A stretch of 64,000 bases of DNA from contig JAFRRO010000091.1 in assembly GCA_017428025.1 (NCBI GenBank), positions 29,057 to 93,056 of the forward strand, in the 5' to 3' direction. This DNA is from Clostridia bacterium (GTDB lineage Bacteria > Bacillota > Clostridia > Christensenellales > CAG-138). Below the pieces are notes generated by a model. The model was not told the origin of the DNA, ran no database searches, and saw only the letters and a list, made by a program, of their open reading frames with translations. The translations under genes were made by a program, and so were the position numbers. Positions 30,659 through 39,526 of the stretch are shown piece by piece (the stretch's first letter is position 1; each line of letters begins with the position of its first letter).

Positions 30659-31972
30659 ATGGTAAAGACCGTCAAGTTCGGCGGAAGCTCGCTGGCCTCC
30701 GCCGAACAGTTCCGAAAAGTCAAAGCGATCATCGAGCGTGACGCCGCAAGGCGGTACGTCGTGGTCAGCGCACCCGGAAAACGGTTTTCGGGCGACGAGA
30801 AGATCACCGATCTTCTCTATCGCTGTCAGGCGCTTGCCGCGTCCGGTCGGCCGTTCGACGCCGATTTTTCGAAGATCGCGGACCGCTTTACGGGCATTCG
30901 CGACGGGCTGGGGCTCGATCTTTGCATCGAAGCGGAGATCGACGAGATCCGCTCCCGCATCGAGGCGGGCACTTCGCCGGATTACGCGGCAAGCCGCGGC
31001 GAATACCTGAACGGTAAGCTATTGGCGGCATACCTCGGCGTGCCGTTTCTGGACGCGACGGAGTTTGTGCGCTTCCGCGACGACGGCACGTTCGACGACG
31101 ACGCGACGCAGCGGCGCAGCGAAGTGCTGAAAACCTATGACCGCGTGGTGATTCCGGGCTTTTACGGACGTCGGCGCGACGGTTCGATCCGCACGTTCTC
31201 GCGCGGCGGCAGCGACATCACCGGCGCGATCGTAGCGCGCGGCACGGAGAGCGACGTCTATGAGAACTGGACCGACGTTTCGGGCTTTCTGATGACCGAT
31301 CCGCGCATCGTGCCGGAGGCGCAGACGATCGAAACGGTCACGTACTCGGAACTGCGCGAGCTCAGCTACATGGGCGCGTCCGTGCTGCACGAGGATTCGA
31401 TCTTTCCGGTGCGGCGCGCGCGCATCCCGATCCACGTCCTGAACACCAACGATCCAGAGGCAAAGGGCACGATGATCGTGCCGGACAGCATGGCGGGCGA
31501 CAAGGAGCACGCAAGACCGCTGACCGGCATCGCGGGACGCCGCGGCTACACGGTCATCACGCTCACCAAGGACAACCTGCACAACGAACTCGGCTTTGCC
31601 TACCGGCTCATGGGCATTCTGGCGCGCAACGGCATCTCCGCCGAGCGCATGCCCTCCGGCATCGACACGATCTCGCTCGTCATCGACGACAAGCGGCTTT
31701 CCGGCAAGATGGATCAGCTCTATCACGACATCATGATCGAGTGTTCGCCGGACACGGTCGAGATCGCCAGCTGCATCGCGCTGATCGCCTCGGTCGGCAT
31801 CGGCATGGTGCGCAACCCGGGCGTGGCGGCAAAGCTCTTTACGGCGCTGTCCGAAGCCGAGGTCAACGCGCGTCTCATCGATCAGGACAGCAACGAAATG
31901 AACATCATCGTCGGCGTCGAGCAGCGCGACTTCGAGCGCGCGATCGAAGCGATCTACCGGGCGTTTGCGTAA
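30659..31972 (+). CDS. lysC: Aspartate kinase
   Basis: 437 residues from ATG 30659 (GAGGT shortly upstream; the frame is open further but runs through the repeat). The kinase domain starts VKTVKFGGSSLASAEQFRKV and contains RGGSDITGAIVARG and WTDVSGFLMTDPRIV; a C-terminal pair of ACT domains (about 300-437) includes RMPSGIDTISLVIDD and VGIGMVRNPGVAAKLFTAL, so feedback control by an amino acid such as lysine or threonine is expected. It phosphorylates aspartate, the first step to lysine, methionine and threonine. Single-gene unit ended by a strong terminator. Confidence 0.93.
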   Translation: MVKTVKFGGSSLASAEQFRKVKAIIERDAARRYVVVSAPGKRFSGDEKITDLLYRCQALAASGRPFDADFSKIADRFTGIRDGLGLDLCIEAEIDEIRSRIEAGTSPDYAASRGEYLNGKLLAAYLGVPFLDATEFVRFRDDGTFDDDATQRRSEVLKTYDRVVIPGFYGRRRDGSIRTFSRGGSDITGAIVARGTESDVYENWTDVSGFLMTDPRIVPEAQTIETVTYSELRELSYMGASVLHEDSIFPVRRARIPIHVLNTNDPEAKGTMIVPDSMAGDKEHARPLTGIAGRRGYTVITLTKDNLHNELGFAYRLMGILARNGISAERMPSGIDTISLVIDDKRLSGKMDQLYHDIMIECSPDTVEIASCIALIASVGIGMVRNPGVAAKLFTALSEAEVNARLIDQDSNEMNIIVGVEQRDFERAIEAIYRAFA

Positions 31973-31976
31973 GTTT

Positions 31977-32014
31977 CGGGCGGTTGAAAGCAATCTTTCA
32001 ACCGCCCGTTTTTT
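31977..32014 (+). terminator. Terminator after aspartate kinase
   Basis: Fourteen-base arms CGGGCGGTTGAAAG and CTTTCAACCGCCCG, loop CAAT, then TTTTTT. Confidence 0.95.
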
Positions 32015-32061
32015 CAGTCCCCGCCGGCGATCCCTCACAAGGGAGCCAAGAACCTGCATCC

Positions 32062-32117
32062 AAAAGGCCTTCCCCTGGAGGGAAAGGTGGCGCGACGAAG
32101 GAGCGACGGATGAGGTG
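32062..32117 (+). repeat. Single REP-like repeat unit
   Basis: AAAAGGCCTTCCCC with a near-inverted GGGAAAGG, then a CGACGAAGGAGCG hairpin and GACGGATGAGGTG. Same family as 4165 and 30554. Confidence 0.75.
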
Positions 32118-32148
32118 TTGATACATTGACGTCTGCGGCGGCGCGAGA

Positions 32149-32880
32149 CTACCGGTATAATTTCACCCGGTCGCCGAACACCTTGAGAATCGCCTCGGTG
32201 AGGCGGTTTTTTTCTTCGCCCGAAAGGTCGTAGACCGTGAGCGTCTTCGGCGACATATTGACCAGCAGCTGCAGAATCCCGTCGGGCGCGCAGTCGACGT
32301 ATTCGATGCGCACGTCGCCGTCGTCGCAGAGCGTGATCGTGCCGTCGGGATGGATGCAGACCGAAAGCGACAGGACGCGGCTACGACGACTTTCCGCAAA
32401 GCGGCGGAGCGTTTCCATCAGCTCCCCGTATTCCTTCTGCATCAGCACGTTTGCCGCCGCCTGCTCGACCGCGATCTCCCACAGCATCAGAAATTCCTGC
32501 ATCCGAAACCGCAGAAACCCCTCGAGACAGACGGTGCGGTGTTCGTTGAGATAGTCCGTCAGCTTTGCGATCAGCACGGCGGGTTCCTCGCGCTTCTGCG
32601 CCGTTTCCAGCGCGCCGGAGAGCACCGCCTGCTTTTCCGAAAGCGAAAGCGGCAGCGCGTCCGTGAACTCCGCGAGCGCGAAATACCGCAGATCGCGTCC
32701 GAGTACGCGCGACAGCGCATGCGCGACCGCGCGCTCGGGCGATTCGCCGCGCACCTTCAGAAGCACGCCGTCCGGAACGGCTTCCAGAGAAAACGCGTTG
32801 TCGAGATCGCGCATCCGGCGATCCAAGAGTTTCGACAACGGCAGATCATATTCAAACGTCAGGACTTGATAGACGACCAT
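32149..32880 (-). CDS. YtxC-like sporulation protein
   Basis: 243 residues. The YtxC signature is visible: ALAEFTDALPLSLSEKQAVL, then LTDYLNEHRTVCLEGFLRFR and MQEFLMLWEIAVEQAA in the middle, with a C-terminal DGILQLLVNMSPKTLTVYDL domain. YtxC is a conserved protein of spore-forming Bacillota with no known activity. ATG at 32880 has AAAAGGAG upstream. Together with sigH it argues for sporulation ability or ancestry. It stands downstream of the DUF1538 operon, separated from it by a terminator, so it has its own transcription start, which I could not place. Confidence 0.75.
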   Translation of the reverse strand: MVVYQVLTFEYDLPLSKLLDRRMRDLDNAFSLEAVPDGVLLKVRGESPERAVAHALSRVLGRDLRYFALAEFTDALPLSLSEKQAVLSGALETAQKREEPAVLIAKLTDYLNEHRTVCLEGFLRFRMQEFLMLWEIAVEQAAANVLMQKEYGELMETLRRFAESRRSRVLSLSVCIHPDGTITLCDDGDVRIEYVDCAPDGILQLLVNMSPKTLTVYDLSGEEKNRLTEAILKVFGDRVKLYR

Positions 32881-32953
32881 GCAGCGCTCCTTTTCTGTAT
32901 CCTATGCCCGCACGGCGTTAGTTTGTGCCGCATTGCGCGCAGAAAATACGCGC

Positions 32954-32980
32954 AAAAAAAGCGCCGTCGTTTGACGGCGC
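32954..32980 (-). terminator. Terminator of the DUF1538 operon
   Basis: GCGCCGTC / GACGGCGC stem with a 4-base loop, followed on the minus strand by TTTTTTT. Confidence 0.9.
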
Positions 32981-32996
32981 ATGCGTTGTCTGTCGG

Positions 32997-33707
32997 TTAA
33001 TTGTCGTCGAGACGCTCTTTTGCCTCGAACACGCTGGAGATCACCTGAAAATTGCCGAACACGGTCAGCTTGTCGTCGATCCGGAACACAGTCTGCGCGG
33101 TTGCGGGCTCCGGCTTTTCGCCCCTGTGCTCCACGAGCATCACAAGGATGTTGTGCACCGGCTTCAAACCCGTTTCGGACAGAGGCAGATCGCGGAACGC
33201 TTCGGGGACCTGATGCACGATGACCTGCGCGATCACGTCCTCGCCGAGATAATCGAGCAGCAGAACGGTGTTGATGCTGCCGCGCCTCGTCACACGCCGC
33301 GCCAGCCGTTCGATGATCCGGTCGCCCCATGCGCGCACATTGGGCACGCGCATGAACGTGATGATGATCGCCGCCGCAAAGATCGGGATCAGGATACTGA
33401 AATAGTTTTTGAAATCGGTCAGCTTCAGCGACAGGAAGACGTTGATGAACACGGATACGATCGTGATGTTGAACACGTATCCGAACAGCATCGTGATGCG
33501 CGCCAGCCGTCTTCTGGATTTGCTGGTGAGTAGCAGTTCGCTTTCGTGCGTGGTGAAGCCGCAGCCGGTCAGCAGCGAGATGACCTGAAACCGCGCTTTT
33601 TCGTCCGGCAGTCCCGTGAAGCGGAACAGCATGGCGAACAGCTCGGAGATCACCCAATAGACCAGAATGATGATGGAAAACAGCGTAAGCGCGAGGTAAA
33701 TATTCAT
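32997..33707 (-). CDS. Membrane protein with C-terminal RCK_C (TrkA_C) domain
   Basis: 236 residues from the ATG with AAAGGCGG upstream (a longer frame starting 14 codons earlier lacks a ribosome site). An N-terminal helix (YLALTLFSIIILVYWVIS) is followed by a short soluble loop (FQVISLLTGCGFTTHESELL) and two more helices (about 75-120). The C-terminal 80 residues are an RCK_C domain, LPLSETGLKPVHNILVMLVE and VFRIDDKLTVFGNF. RCK_C domains bind ligands such as c-di-AMP and gate cation carriers (KtrC, CpaA). It is the last gene of the set with DUF1538 and P-II genes, so it is probably the regulatory partner of the transporter (inference). Confidence 0.75.
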   Translation of the reverse strand: MNIYLALTLFSIIILVYWVISELFAMLFRFTGLPDEKARFQVISLLTGCGFTTHESELLLTSKSRRRLARITMLFGYVFNITIVSVFINVFLSLKLTDFKNYFSILIPIFAAAIIITFMRVPNVRAWGDRIIERLARRVTRRGSINTVLLLDYLGEDVIAQVIVHQVPEAFRDLPLSETGLKPVHNILVMLVEHRGEKPEPATAQTVFRIDDKLTVFGNFQVISSVFEAKERLDDN

Positions 33708-33752
33708 AACATACCGCCTTTCTGTCGCCGTCGCGGAAGCGTTCCGCAAAAA

Positions 33753-34496
33753 TCAGTCGGCTTTTTGTTCGTCTTTCTGCGCATCCGGCGCTTTTTCGGG
33801 TTCCTCTTCGGCGTCATCGCTTTGCAGCAGCTTAAGACCTGCGGTGTCGCTTACGGGAAGCGAGAAGGCGATCGCCTTTGCGCCCGTTTCAAGCCCCGCT
33901 TTTTTCATGACGTTCTGCATGATCGCATTTTTTTGTTTCGTTGCGGTCACGATCAGGATCAGCTCCTTTTCCGAGGACAGCGAGATTCCGAAAAACTGCT
34001 CCGCGCGCTTCATGCCTGTGCCGTTCGCATGGATCACCGTGCCGCCGCCGGCGCCCGCTTCGCGCGCCGCGTCCATGATCTGTTCGCTGTATCCGCGATC
34101 GCCGATAATCATCAGCAGCTCCTGTTTTGTATGCTTCAATTCGCTTTCCTCCCCGTCATGCGCATAGTCCAGTCCGTCCGTGAAAAACGCAAGCTCGCGT
34201 CTGCCGCCGATGCTCGACATCGGCACGAGAAACGCGATGCCCGTGCCGGGAACGTCGATGCGAATCCTGCGTTCCAGCCCTTTTTTGACCGATTTCCAGA
34301 CCGAATCGTTGATCACGGTCAGACACACCGCTTTTTCGGCGTTTTCAAGACCGAAGATGTTCAGGACCTGGCTCGTCGCCGTGCCGTGCGCGAGCATGAT
34401 CAGGTTTCGGTCCAGTCCTTCCTGCCGGTACAGCGATAAAAATTCCGGAAGCTGCGCACGGTTCATGATCGTGCACATCAGATACAATTTGCTCAT
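33753..34496 (-). CDS. P-II-like nitrogen-regulator family protein, double domain
   Basis: 247 residues with two PII-like halves: first about 1-115 (MSKLYLMCTIMNRAQLPEFL), second about 125-215 (KQELLMIIGDRGYSEQIMDA then GAGGGTVIHANGTGMKRAEQ), closed by an acidic Glu/Asp/Lys tail. GlnB-type motifs are only partly kept and no uridylylation Tyr is evident. ATG preceded by GGAGGTG. It lies 11 bases behind the DUF1538 gene. P-II-like genes often accompany DUF1538 membrane proteins, suggesting an allosteric sensor of the transporter. Exact ligand unknown. Confidence 0.8.
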   Translation of the reverse strand: MSKLYLMCTIMNRAQLPEFLSLYRQEGLDRNLIMLAHGTATSQVLNIFGLENAEKAVCLTVINDSVWKSVKKGLERRIRIDVPGTGIAFLVPMSSIGGRRELAFFTDGLDYAHDGEESELKHTKQELLMIIGDRGYSEQIMDAAREAGAGGGTVIHANGTGMKRAEQFFGISLSSEKELILIVTATKQKNAIMQNVMKKAGLETGAKAIAFSLPVSDTAGLKLLQSDDAEEEPEKAPDAQKDEQKAD

Positions 34497-34507
34497 GCGC
34501 GCACCTC

Positions 34508-36037
34508 CTACAGCTCGATGATCGCGTAGTTCTCATCCGGCGTCTCCGCAGCAGGCGCTTTGACGCGCTGCTTCGAGCGAAGCACGGAAACGAGACCGAG
34601 GATCTGGATCGTGATGAGCGGCGTCATCGCAACCATTGCGACCACGCCGAATGCGTCGGTCACCACATTGCCGCCGACCGTCACGCAGGAACCCATCGCG
34701 AACGGCAGCAGAAACGTCGCCGTCATCGGACCGGATACGACGCCGCCGGAGTCGAACGCGATCGCCGTAAACAGCTTCGGAACGAAGATCGACAGCACCA
34801 GCGCGATGCCGTAGCCCGGCAGCAGCATCCAGACGATCGGGATCCCGGTCAGCACGCGCAGCATCGCAAGTCCGACGGACAGCGAAACGCCGACGGAGAG
34901 CGAGGTCTTCAGCGCCTTGCCGGAGATCGCGCCGCCGGTCAGTTCCTCGACCTGTTTCATCAGAACGTACACGGCGGGCTCCGCCGCGACAATGAAGTAA
35001 CCGATGATCATGCCGATCGGGATGATGATCCATCGGTACGGCAGCGCGGCAAGCGTCTGTCCGAGATATGCGCCCGCGGGCATGAACCCGACGTTGCTGC
35101 CGGTCAGAAACAGCACGAGCCCGATATAGGCATAGATCAGTCCGACCAGGATGCGCTTTGCGGAATGCGTGTTTTTCTGCTTGCGGCTGACGAGCAGGTG
35201 GATGAGCCGGAAGACAAAGTAGAACGTCACGATCGGCAGGATCGAGATCGCGATCTCCTTAAAATACGAAGGAAACGCCTCGGTAAACAGCGCGGCAAGC
35301 GTGATCGAGCTGTCGATCACGGGGATCGCCGTCGTCGTGTACAGCGCATCCTCCGGACGGAAGATCAGCGACAGGATCAGCACGATCAGGATCGGTCCGA
35401 TCGAGCATAGCGCGATGAGACCGAAGCTGTCCTCCGCCGCCTTTTTGTCGCTTCGGATCGAGCCGATACCGATGCCGAACGCCATGATGAACGGGACCGT
35501 CATCGGTCCGGTCGTGACGCCGCCGGCGTCGAACGCGACCGCAAGAAAATCCTTCGGCGCAAAGATCATCAGCAAAAACGTGATGCTGTAGCAAATGAGC
35601 AGCAGCGTGTGCAGCGAGATGCCGAACAGCATACGGATCAGCGCGAGCACCAGAAAGAGCCCGACGCCGCCCGCAACGCAGAAGATCAGCACGCGCGACG
35701 GGATCGAAAGCACCTGATCCGCCAGCACCTGCAGGTCCGGCTCGGAGATCGTGATCAGAAAGCCGAGCAGAAATCCGACGGGCAGCAGCAGCCAGATCTT
35801 GCGCGTTTTCGTCAGTCCCGCGCCGAGCTGTTCGCCCATCGGCTCCATCGCAAGCTCCGCGCCGAGCGTGAAGAACATTACGCCGAGGATCAGCAGCAGC
35901 GCGCCGAACAGATATGCGAGCAGGATGCTGGTCGGCAGCGGCGCGACCGTAAAGGACAGCAGCAAAACGATGCAGACGATTGGCAGGATCGCCTTCAGCG
36001 CTTCATTCAGTTTTTCGTGCAGCCGCTTTCGGTACAT
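34508..36037 (-). CDS. DUF1538 membrane protein, two repeats in one chain
   Basis: 509 residues, about 10-12 membrane helices. Two homologous halves are directly visible: ISEPDLQVLADQV against AAEPAVYVLMKQV, and FDAGGVTTGPMTVPFIMAFG against FDSGGVVSGPMTATFLLPFA. The paired polar FD-GGV motifs buried between hydrophobic segments resemble an inverted or duplicated carrier. To my knowledge a two-gene DUF1538 pair (UmpAB of Halomonas) was reported as a cation/proton antiporter; here the two units are fused. It heads the operon DUF1538 - P-II - RCK_C protein. Ribosome site GGAG is weak but present. Confidence 0.85.
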   Translation of the reverse strand: MYRKRLHEKLNEALKAILPIVCIVLLLSFTVAPLPTSILLAYLFGALLLILGVMFFTLGAELAMEPMGEQLGAGLTKTRKIWLLLPVGFLLGFLITISEPDLQVLADQVLSIPSRVLIFCVAGGVGLFLVLALIRMLFGISLHTLLLICYSITFLLMIFAPKDFLAVAFDAGGVTTGPMTVPFIMAFGIGIGSIRSDKKAAEDSFGLIALCSIGPILIVLILSLIFRPEDALYTTTAIPVIDSSITLAALFTEAFPSYFKEIAISILPIVTFYFVFRLIHLLVSRKQKNTHSAKRILVGLIYAYIGLVLFLTGSNVGFMPAGAYLGQTLAALPYRWIIIPIGMIIGYFIVAAEPAVYVLMKQVEELTGGAISGKALKTSLSVGVSLSVGLAMLRVLTGIPIVWMLLPGYGIALVLSIFVPKLFTAIAFDSGGVVSGPMTATFLLPFAMGSCVTVGGNVVTDAFGVVAMVAMTPLITIQILGLVSVLRSKQRVKAPAAETPDENYAIIEL

Positions 36038-36112
36038 CGCGTTCTCCGTTTCTCAAAGGATCGAAAAAACCGGACCGCTCCCAATGAAACCGCGAACAGC
36101 CCGGATGCTGTT

Positions 36113-37231
36113 TTATTTCTCGAACGAGAAGTGATAGTCGAGGTGCTTCTCGTCGCGCACGGCGATCATTTCCTTCTGCACCGCCTCGTTGACCGGAACG
36201 CCCTTATCCTTGCGGTCCTGCCACACGAGCCATTCCTTTTCGCCCGCGGTGTAGATGCGCTCCTCGCCGGGCGCCTTCTCGGAATTGCGCAGCTTGCGCA
36301 GGATGTCGCCCGCGATCTTCTTGAACGTGTCGAGCCCCATGAACGCTTCGGGATCGATTGCGATGAAGAAGTGACCGAGGTGATACGGACGCTTGTTGCC
36401 TTCTTCGTCCATGCCGGTCAGCATCTTCATATAGCTGCCCGCCTGCAGCGCCGCGGAGAGGATCTCCACGACCGTCGCATAGCCGTAGCCCTTGTAGCCC
36501 GCAAGCTCGTCGCCGATGCCGCCGAGCGGAGCAAGCGCCGCCGCGCCCTTGGTGAGGTCGACAAGGATCTGCTTACTGTCGGTCAGCGCGCTGCCGTCTC
36601 TGCCGATGACCATGCCCGCAGGCGTCGGCTTGTCGTTTCTCGCGTAGTATTCGATCTTGCCGCGCTGCGTGATCGAGGTTGCGCAGTCGATGCAGAACGG
36701 GAATTCCTCGTCGGTCGGCAGCGCGATCGTCAGCGGATTCGTGCCGAGCATGTTCTCGACGCCGAAGGTCGGCGCGATCGACGGACGCGCGTTCGTGCCC
36801 GTGATGCCGATGAGTCCCTGCTTGGTCGCCATCGTGGTCCAGTAGCCCGCAATGCCGTAGTGCGACGAATTGCGCACCGCCACCATGCCCATGCCGAAGT
36901 TCTTCGCCTTGTCGATCGCGGTCTGCATCGCGCGCTTACTGATGACCATGCCCATGCCGTCGTGACCGTCGACCACCATGGTCGTCGGCGTTTCGCGCAG
37001 CACTTCATATTCGGTCACCGGATTCAGGATGCCCGCCTTGATCCGGTCGAGGTAGATCGGCTTAAAGCGGTTGACGCCGTGGCTCTCGATGCCGCGGCGG
37101 TCGCTTTCCATCAGCACGTCCGCGCAGATCTCCGCATCCTCGCGCGGTACGCCGTAGGCGACGAACGCGTCGACGATGAAGTTCCCGATCGTTTCCCAGT
37201 CCACATAAGGTCTTGTTTCTTTGATTTCCAT
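36113..37231 (-). CDS. Ldh-family (LDH2/MDH2) oxidoreductase
   Basis: 372 residues from ATG with GGGAGAA upstream. Family motifs: LMESDRRGIESHGVNRF with the catalytic His, VVDGHDGMGMVISKRAMQ, VRNSSHYGIAGYWTTMA, GTNPLTIALPTDEEF and GYKGYGYATVVEILSAAL. These NAD(P)-dependent enzymes reduce or oxidise 2-hydroxy acids such as malate, lactate or ureidoglycolate; the sequence alone does not fix which. It lies 20 bases behind glycerol kinase in the same operon, so it may handle a three-carbon acid related to glycerol breakdown (inference). Confidence 0.85.
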   Translation of the reverse strand: MEIKETRPYVDWETIGNFIVDAFVAYGVPREDAEICADVLMESDRRGIESHGVNRFKPIYLDRIKAGILNPVTEYEVLRETPTTMVVDGHDGMGMVISKRAMQTAIDKAKNFGMGMVAVRNSSHYGIAGYWTTMATKQGLIGITGTNARPSIAPTFGVENMLGTNPLTIALPTDEEFPFCIDCATSITQRGKIEYYARNDKPTPAGMVIGRDGSALTDSKQILVDLTKGAAALAPLGGIGDELAGYKGYGYATVVEILSAALQAGSYMKMLTGMDEEGNKRPYHLGHFFIAIDPEAFMGLDTFKKIAGDILRKLRNSEKAPGEERIYTAGEKEWLVWQDRKDKGVPVNEAVQKEMIAVRDEKHLDYHFSFEK

Positions 37232-37251
37232 ATTGTTATTCTCCCTTCGGA

Positions 37252-38748
37252 TCAATCTTCCCAGTTCTTTGCCTTTTCGACGGCCTTCGTCCAGCCGCGC
37301 TGACGGCGGCCGCGCTCCACCTCGCTCATCTGCGGGCGGAAAATCTTCTCGCTCTCCCAGTAGTGCATGACCTCGGCTTCGTCCCTGTAGAGACCGGCGC
37401 CGATCGCCGCCAGATACGCCGCGCCGAGCGCCGTGGATTCGACGCAGCGCGGACGGTTCACCGGCACGTCGAGCATATCCGCCTGGAACTGCATCATCAC
37501 GTCGGACACGGACGCGCCGCCGTCGACCTTGAGCTCGCCGAGCTTTCTGCCGCTGTCGAATTCCATCGTGCGGGCAAGATCGCCGACCTGATAGACGATG
37601 CCTTCGAGCACCGCGCGCGCAATGTGGGCGCGGTTCGTGGCGCGGGTGACGCCGACCAGCGCGCCGCGCGCGTACATATCCCAATGCGGTGCGCCGAGGC
37701 CCGTAAACGCCGAAACGAAGTACGCGCCGCCCGCGTCGGGCACGGATTCGGCAAGCACGTCGATCTCATGCGCCGAGGAGATCAGTCCGACCTCGTCCCG
37801 GAGCCACTTGATCGAGCTGCCCGCGTTGAAGATGCTGCCCTCGAGCGCATAGCGGACCTTGCCGTTGACGCCCCAGGCGATCGTCGTCAAAAGCCGGTTC
37901 TTGCTCGCCACCGGCGTTTCGCCGGTCTGCATCATCAGAAAGCCGCCGGTGCCGTAGGTGCATTTCGCCTGTCCCGGTTCAAAGCACGCCTGTCCGAACA
38001 GCGCCGCCTGCTGATCGCCCGCGTCCCCGGAGATCGGCACGCCCGCAAGCGCTTCGAGCCCCTCGATGCCGTCTTTCACATAGCCGTAGACCGCGGCGGA
38101 AGGCTTCACCTCGGGCAGGATGCAGGCGGGGATGTTGAGCCGGTGCATGATGACCGGATCGTAACTGAGCGTATGGATGTTGTAGAGCATCGTGCGCGAC
38201 GCGTTGCTGTAGTCGGTCACGTGCGCGCCGCAGAGGTTCCAGATGAGCCATGTATCGACGGTGCCGAACAAAAGATCGCCGTGCTCGGCAAGCATCTGTC
38301 CGTTCGGAACGGCATCGAGGATGTAGCGGAGCTTCGTCGCGGAGAAATACGCGTCGATCAAAAGACCGGTCGACTTCTGGATATAGTCCTTCATGCCTTC
38401 GCGGATCAGCTGTTCGCACAGCGGCGCGGTGCGGCGGCACTGCCAGACGATGGCGGGATGCACGGGCTTGCCCGTCGCCTTCTCCCAGACGATCGTCGTT
38501 TCGCGCTGATTCGTGACGCCGATGCAGGCGACTTCGCCCCGCTTGACGTCCGCTTTCTGCAGGACGGTGCGCACGGCGTCCAGCTCGGTCGAAAGGATCT
38601 CGTTCGCGTCATGCTCGACATAGCCGGGCATCGGGTAGTGCTGCGCAAACTCGTATTGCGCGGAGGTGATGATCTCGCCCTTGAGATCGAAGAGGATCGC
38701 GCGCGAGCTCGTCGTGCCCTGATCCAGCGACAAAAGGTATTTCTGCAT
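37252..38748 (-). CDS. glpK: Glycerol kinase
   Basis: 498 residues, the standard FGGY-kinase length. Motifs: LSLDQGTTSSRAILFD (phosphate loop), TNQRETTIVWEK, YSNASRTMLYNI, GDQQAALFGQACFEPG, YGTGGFLMMQTGE and the FGGY-type signature region VDGGASVSDVMMQFQADML. It makes glycerol 3-phosphate from glycerol and ATP. Start ATG follows AAAGGCGG. No glycerol facilitator or glycerol-3-phosphate dehydrogenase gene is next to it; the only operon partner is the Ldh-family gene downstream. Confidence 0.97.
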   Translation of the reverse strand: MQKYLLSLDQGTTSSRAILFDLKGEIITSAQYEFAQHYPMPGYVEHDANEILSTELDAVRTVLQKADVKRGEVACIGVTNQRETTIVWEKATGKPVHPAIVWQCRRTAPLCEQLIREGMKDYIQKSTGLLIDAYFSATKLRYILDAVPNGQMLAEHGDLLFGTVDTWLIWNLCGAHVTDYSNASRTMLYNIHTLSYDPVIMHRLNIPACILPEVKPSAAVYGYVKDGIEGLEALAGVPISGDAGDQQAALFGQACFEPGQAKCTYGTGGFLMMQTGETPVASKNRLLTTIAWGVNGKVRYALEGSIFNAGSSIKWLRDEVGLISSAHEIDVLAESVPDAGGAYFVSAFTGLGAPHWDMYARGALVGVTRATNRAHIARAVLEGIVYQVGDLARTMEFDSGRKLGELKVDGGASVSDVMMQFQADMLDVPVNRPRCVESTALGAAYLAAIGAGLYRDEAEVMHYWESEKIFRPQMSEVERGRRQRGWTKAVEKAKNWED

Positions 38749-38794
38749 GGTCGTTACCGCCTTTCCAAAATAACAGTATAGCATAGATTTCCTC

Positions 38795-38823
38795 TTGTGA
38801 AAATGTTTTTTTGCTGTTATACT
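38795..38823 (+). promoter_or_regulatory. Predicted promoter of the lamin-tail gene (leaderless)
   Basis: TTGTGA (38795-38800), 17-base spacer, TATACT (38818-38823). The ATG of the gene is at 38830, seven bases after the -10 box, exactly at the expected start point. Confidence 0.7.
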
Positions 38824-38829
38824 GCAAAT

Positions 38830-39414
38830 ATGGAACAGATGGAAGAAGAACTGTCGTTCGACGGCGATTTTCAGAAGGAAAAGATCGGACCGCAGAAGCG
38901 GTTCTGGATCCTGGTGCTCGCGCTCGCGCTGCTGACTGCGGGCATCCTTGTGCTTGTCTGGCTTGTGCCGAAGCAGCGGACGCAGCCGGTGTTTTCGGAG
39001 ATCATGACCTCGAACCACGCCGCGTTCGAGCATCCGGCGTACGGCACGGTCGACTGGGTGGAGATCTACAATCCGAACGACGAGGACATCGATCTGTCCG
39101 GCTACGGCTTCACCGACGAGATCAAGCGCACGTTCCGCTATCGCTTTCCGGAGGGTACGATTCTGAAAAGCGGCGAATACCTGCTGCTGTACTGCACCGG
39201 CGGCACGGAGGCGAGCGACGCCGATCCGTACTGTACCGGCTTCAATTTGTCCGCCAACGGCGAGGATCTGTATCTCGTGAACCCGCATAACGTCGAGGTG
39301 GACGAAGCGCACGTGCCCGCGCTGGAGCCCGACACCAGCTGGGCGAGGGCGGAGGACGGAACGTTTCTCATCAGCACGGTCCCGACGCCCGGCGAAGCAA
39401 ACCGGTTCGAATAA
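38830..39414 (+). CDS. Membrane-anchored lamin-tail domain protein
   Basis: 194 residues from MEQMEEEL. One membrane helix (about residues 26-47, WILVLALALLTAGILVLVWL) with the basic side inside, then an extracellular lamin-tail (LTD) domain of about 110 residues: FSEIMTSNHAAFEHPAYGTV, WVEIYNPNDEDIDLSGY, and FNLSANGEDLYLVNP with TPGEANRF at the end. LTD folds occur in bacterial surface and nuclease proteins as adhesion or binding modules. There is no ribosome binding site; the promoter spacing predicts a leaderless mRNA. An ATG three codons downstream could serve as an alternative start. Role unknown. A strong terminator follows. Confidence 0.8.
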   Translation: MEQMEEELSFDGDFQKEKIGPQKRFWILVLALALLTAGILVLVWLVPKQRTQPVFSEIMTSNHAAFEHPAYGTVDWVEIYNPNDEDIDLSGYGFTDEIKRTFRYRFPEGTILKSGEYLLLYCTGGTEASDADPYCTGFNLSANGEDLYLVNPHNVEVDEAHVPALEPDTSWARAEDGTFLISTVPTPGEANRFE

Positions 39415-39420
39415 GCCTGT

Positions 39421-39448
39421 GCCCGGATTCCCGGGCTTTTCTTTTTTT
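39421..39448 (+). terminator. Terminator after the lamin-tail gene
   Basis: GCCCGGA / TCCCGGGC stem followed by a T-rich run of 12 bases. Confidence 0.92.
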
Positions 39449-39450
39449 CG

Positions 39451-39479
39451 TTGCATTTTCGCGCAGTTCTTGCTATACT
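39451..39479 (+). promoter_or_regulatory. Predicted promoter of the lipoprotein pair
   Basis: TTGCAT (39451-39456), 17-base spacer, TATACT (39474-39479), set immediately behind the preceding terminator. A small CGGCA/TGCCG hairpin lies in the 40-base leader. Confidence 0.75.
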
Positions 39480-39526
39480 GATAATGGTATATAATCGGCA
39501 GTTATGCCGAGAGAAGGAGGGGCAAT

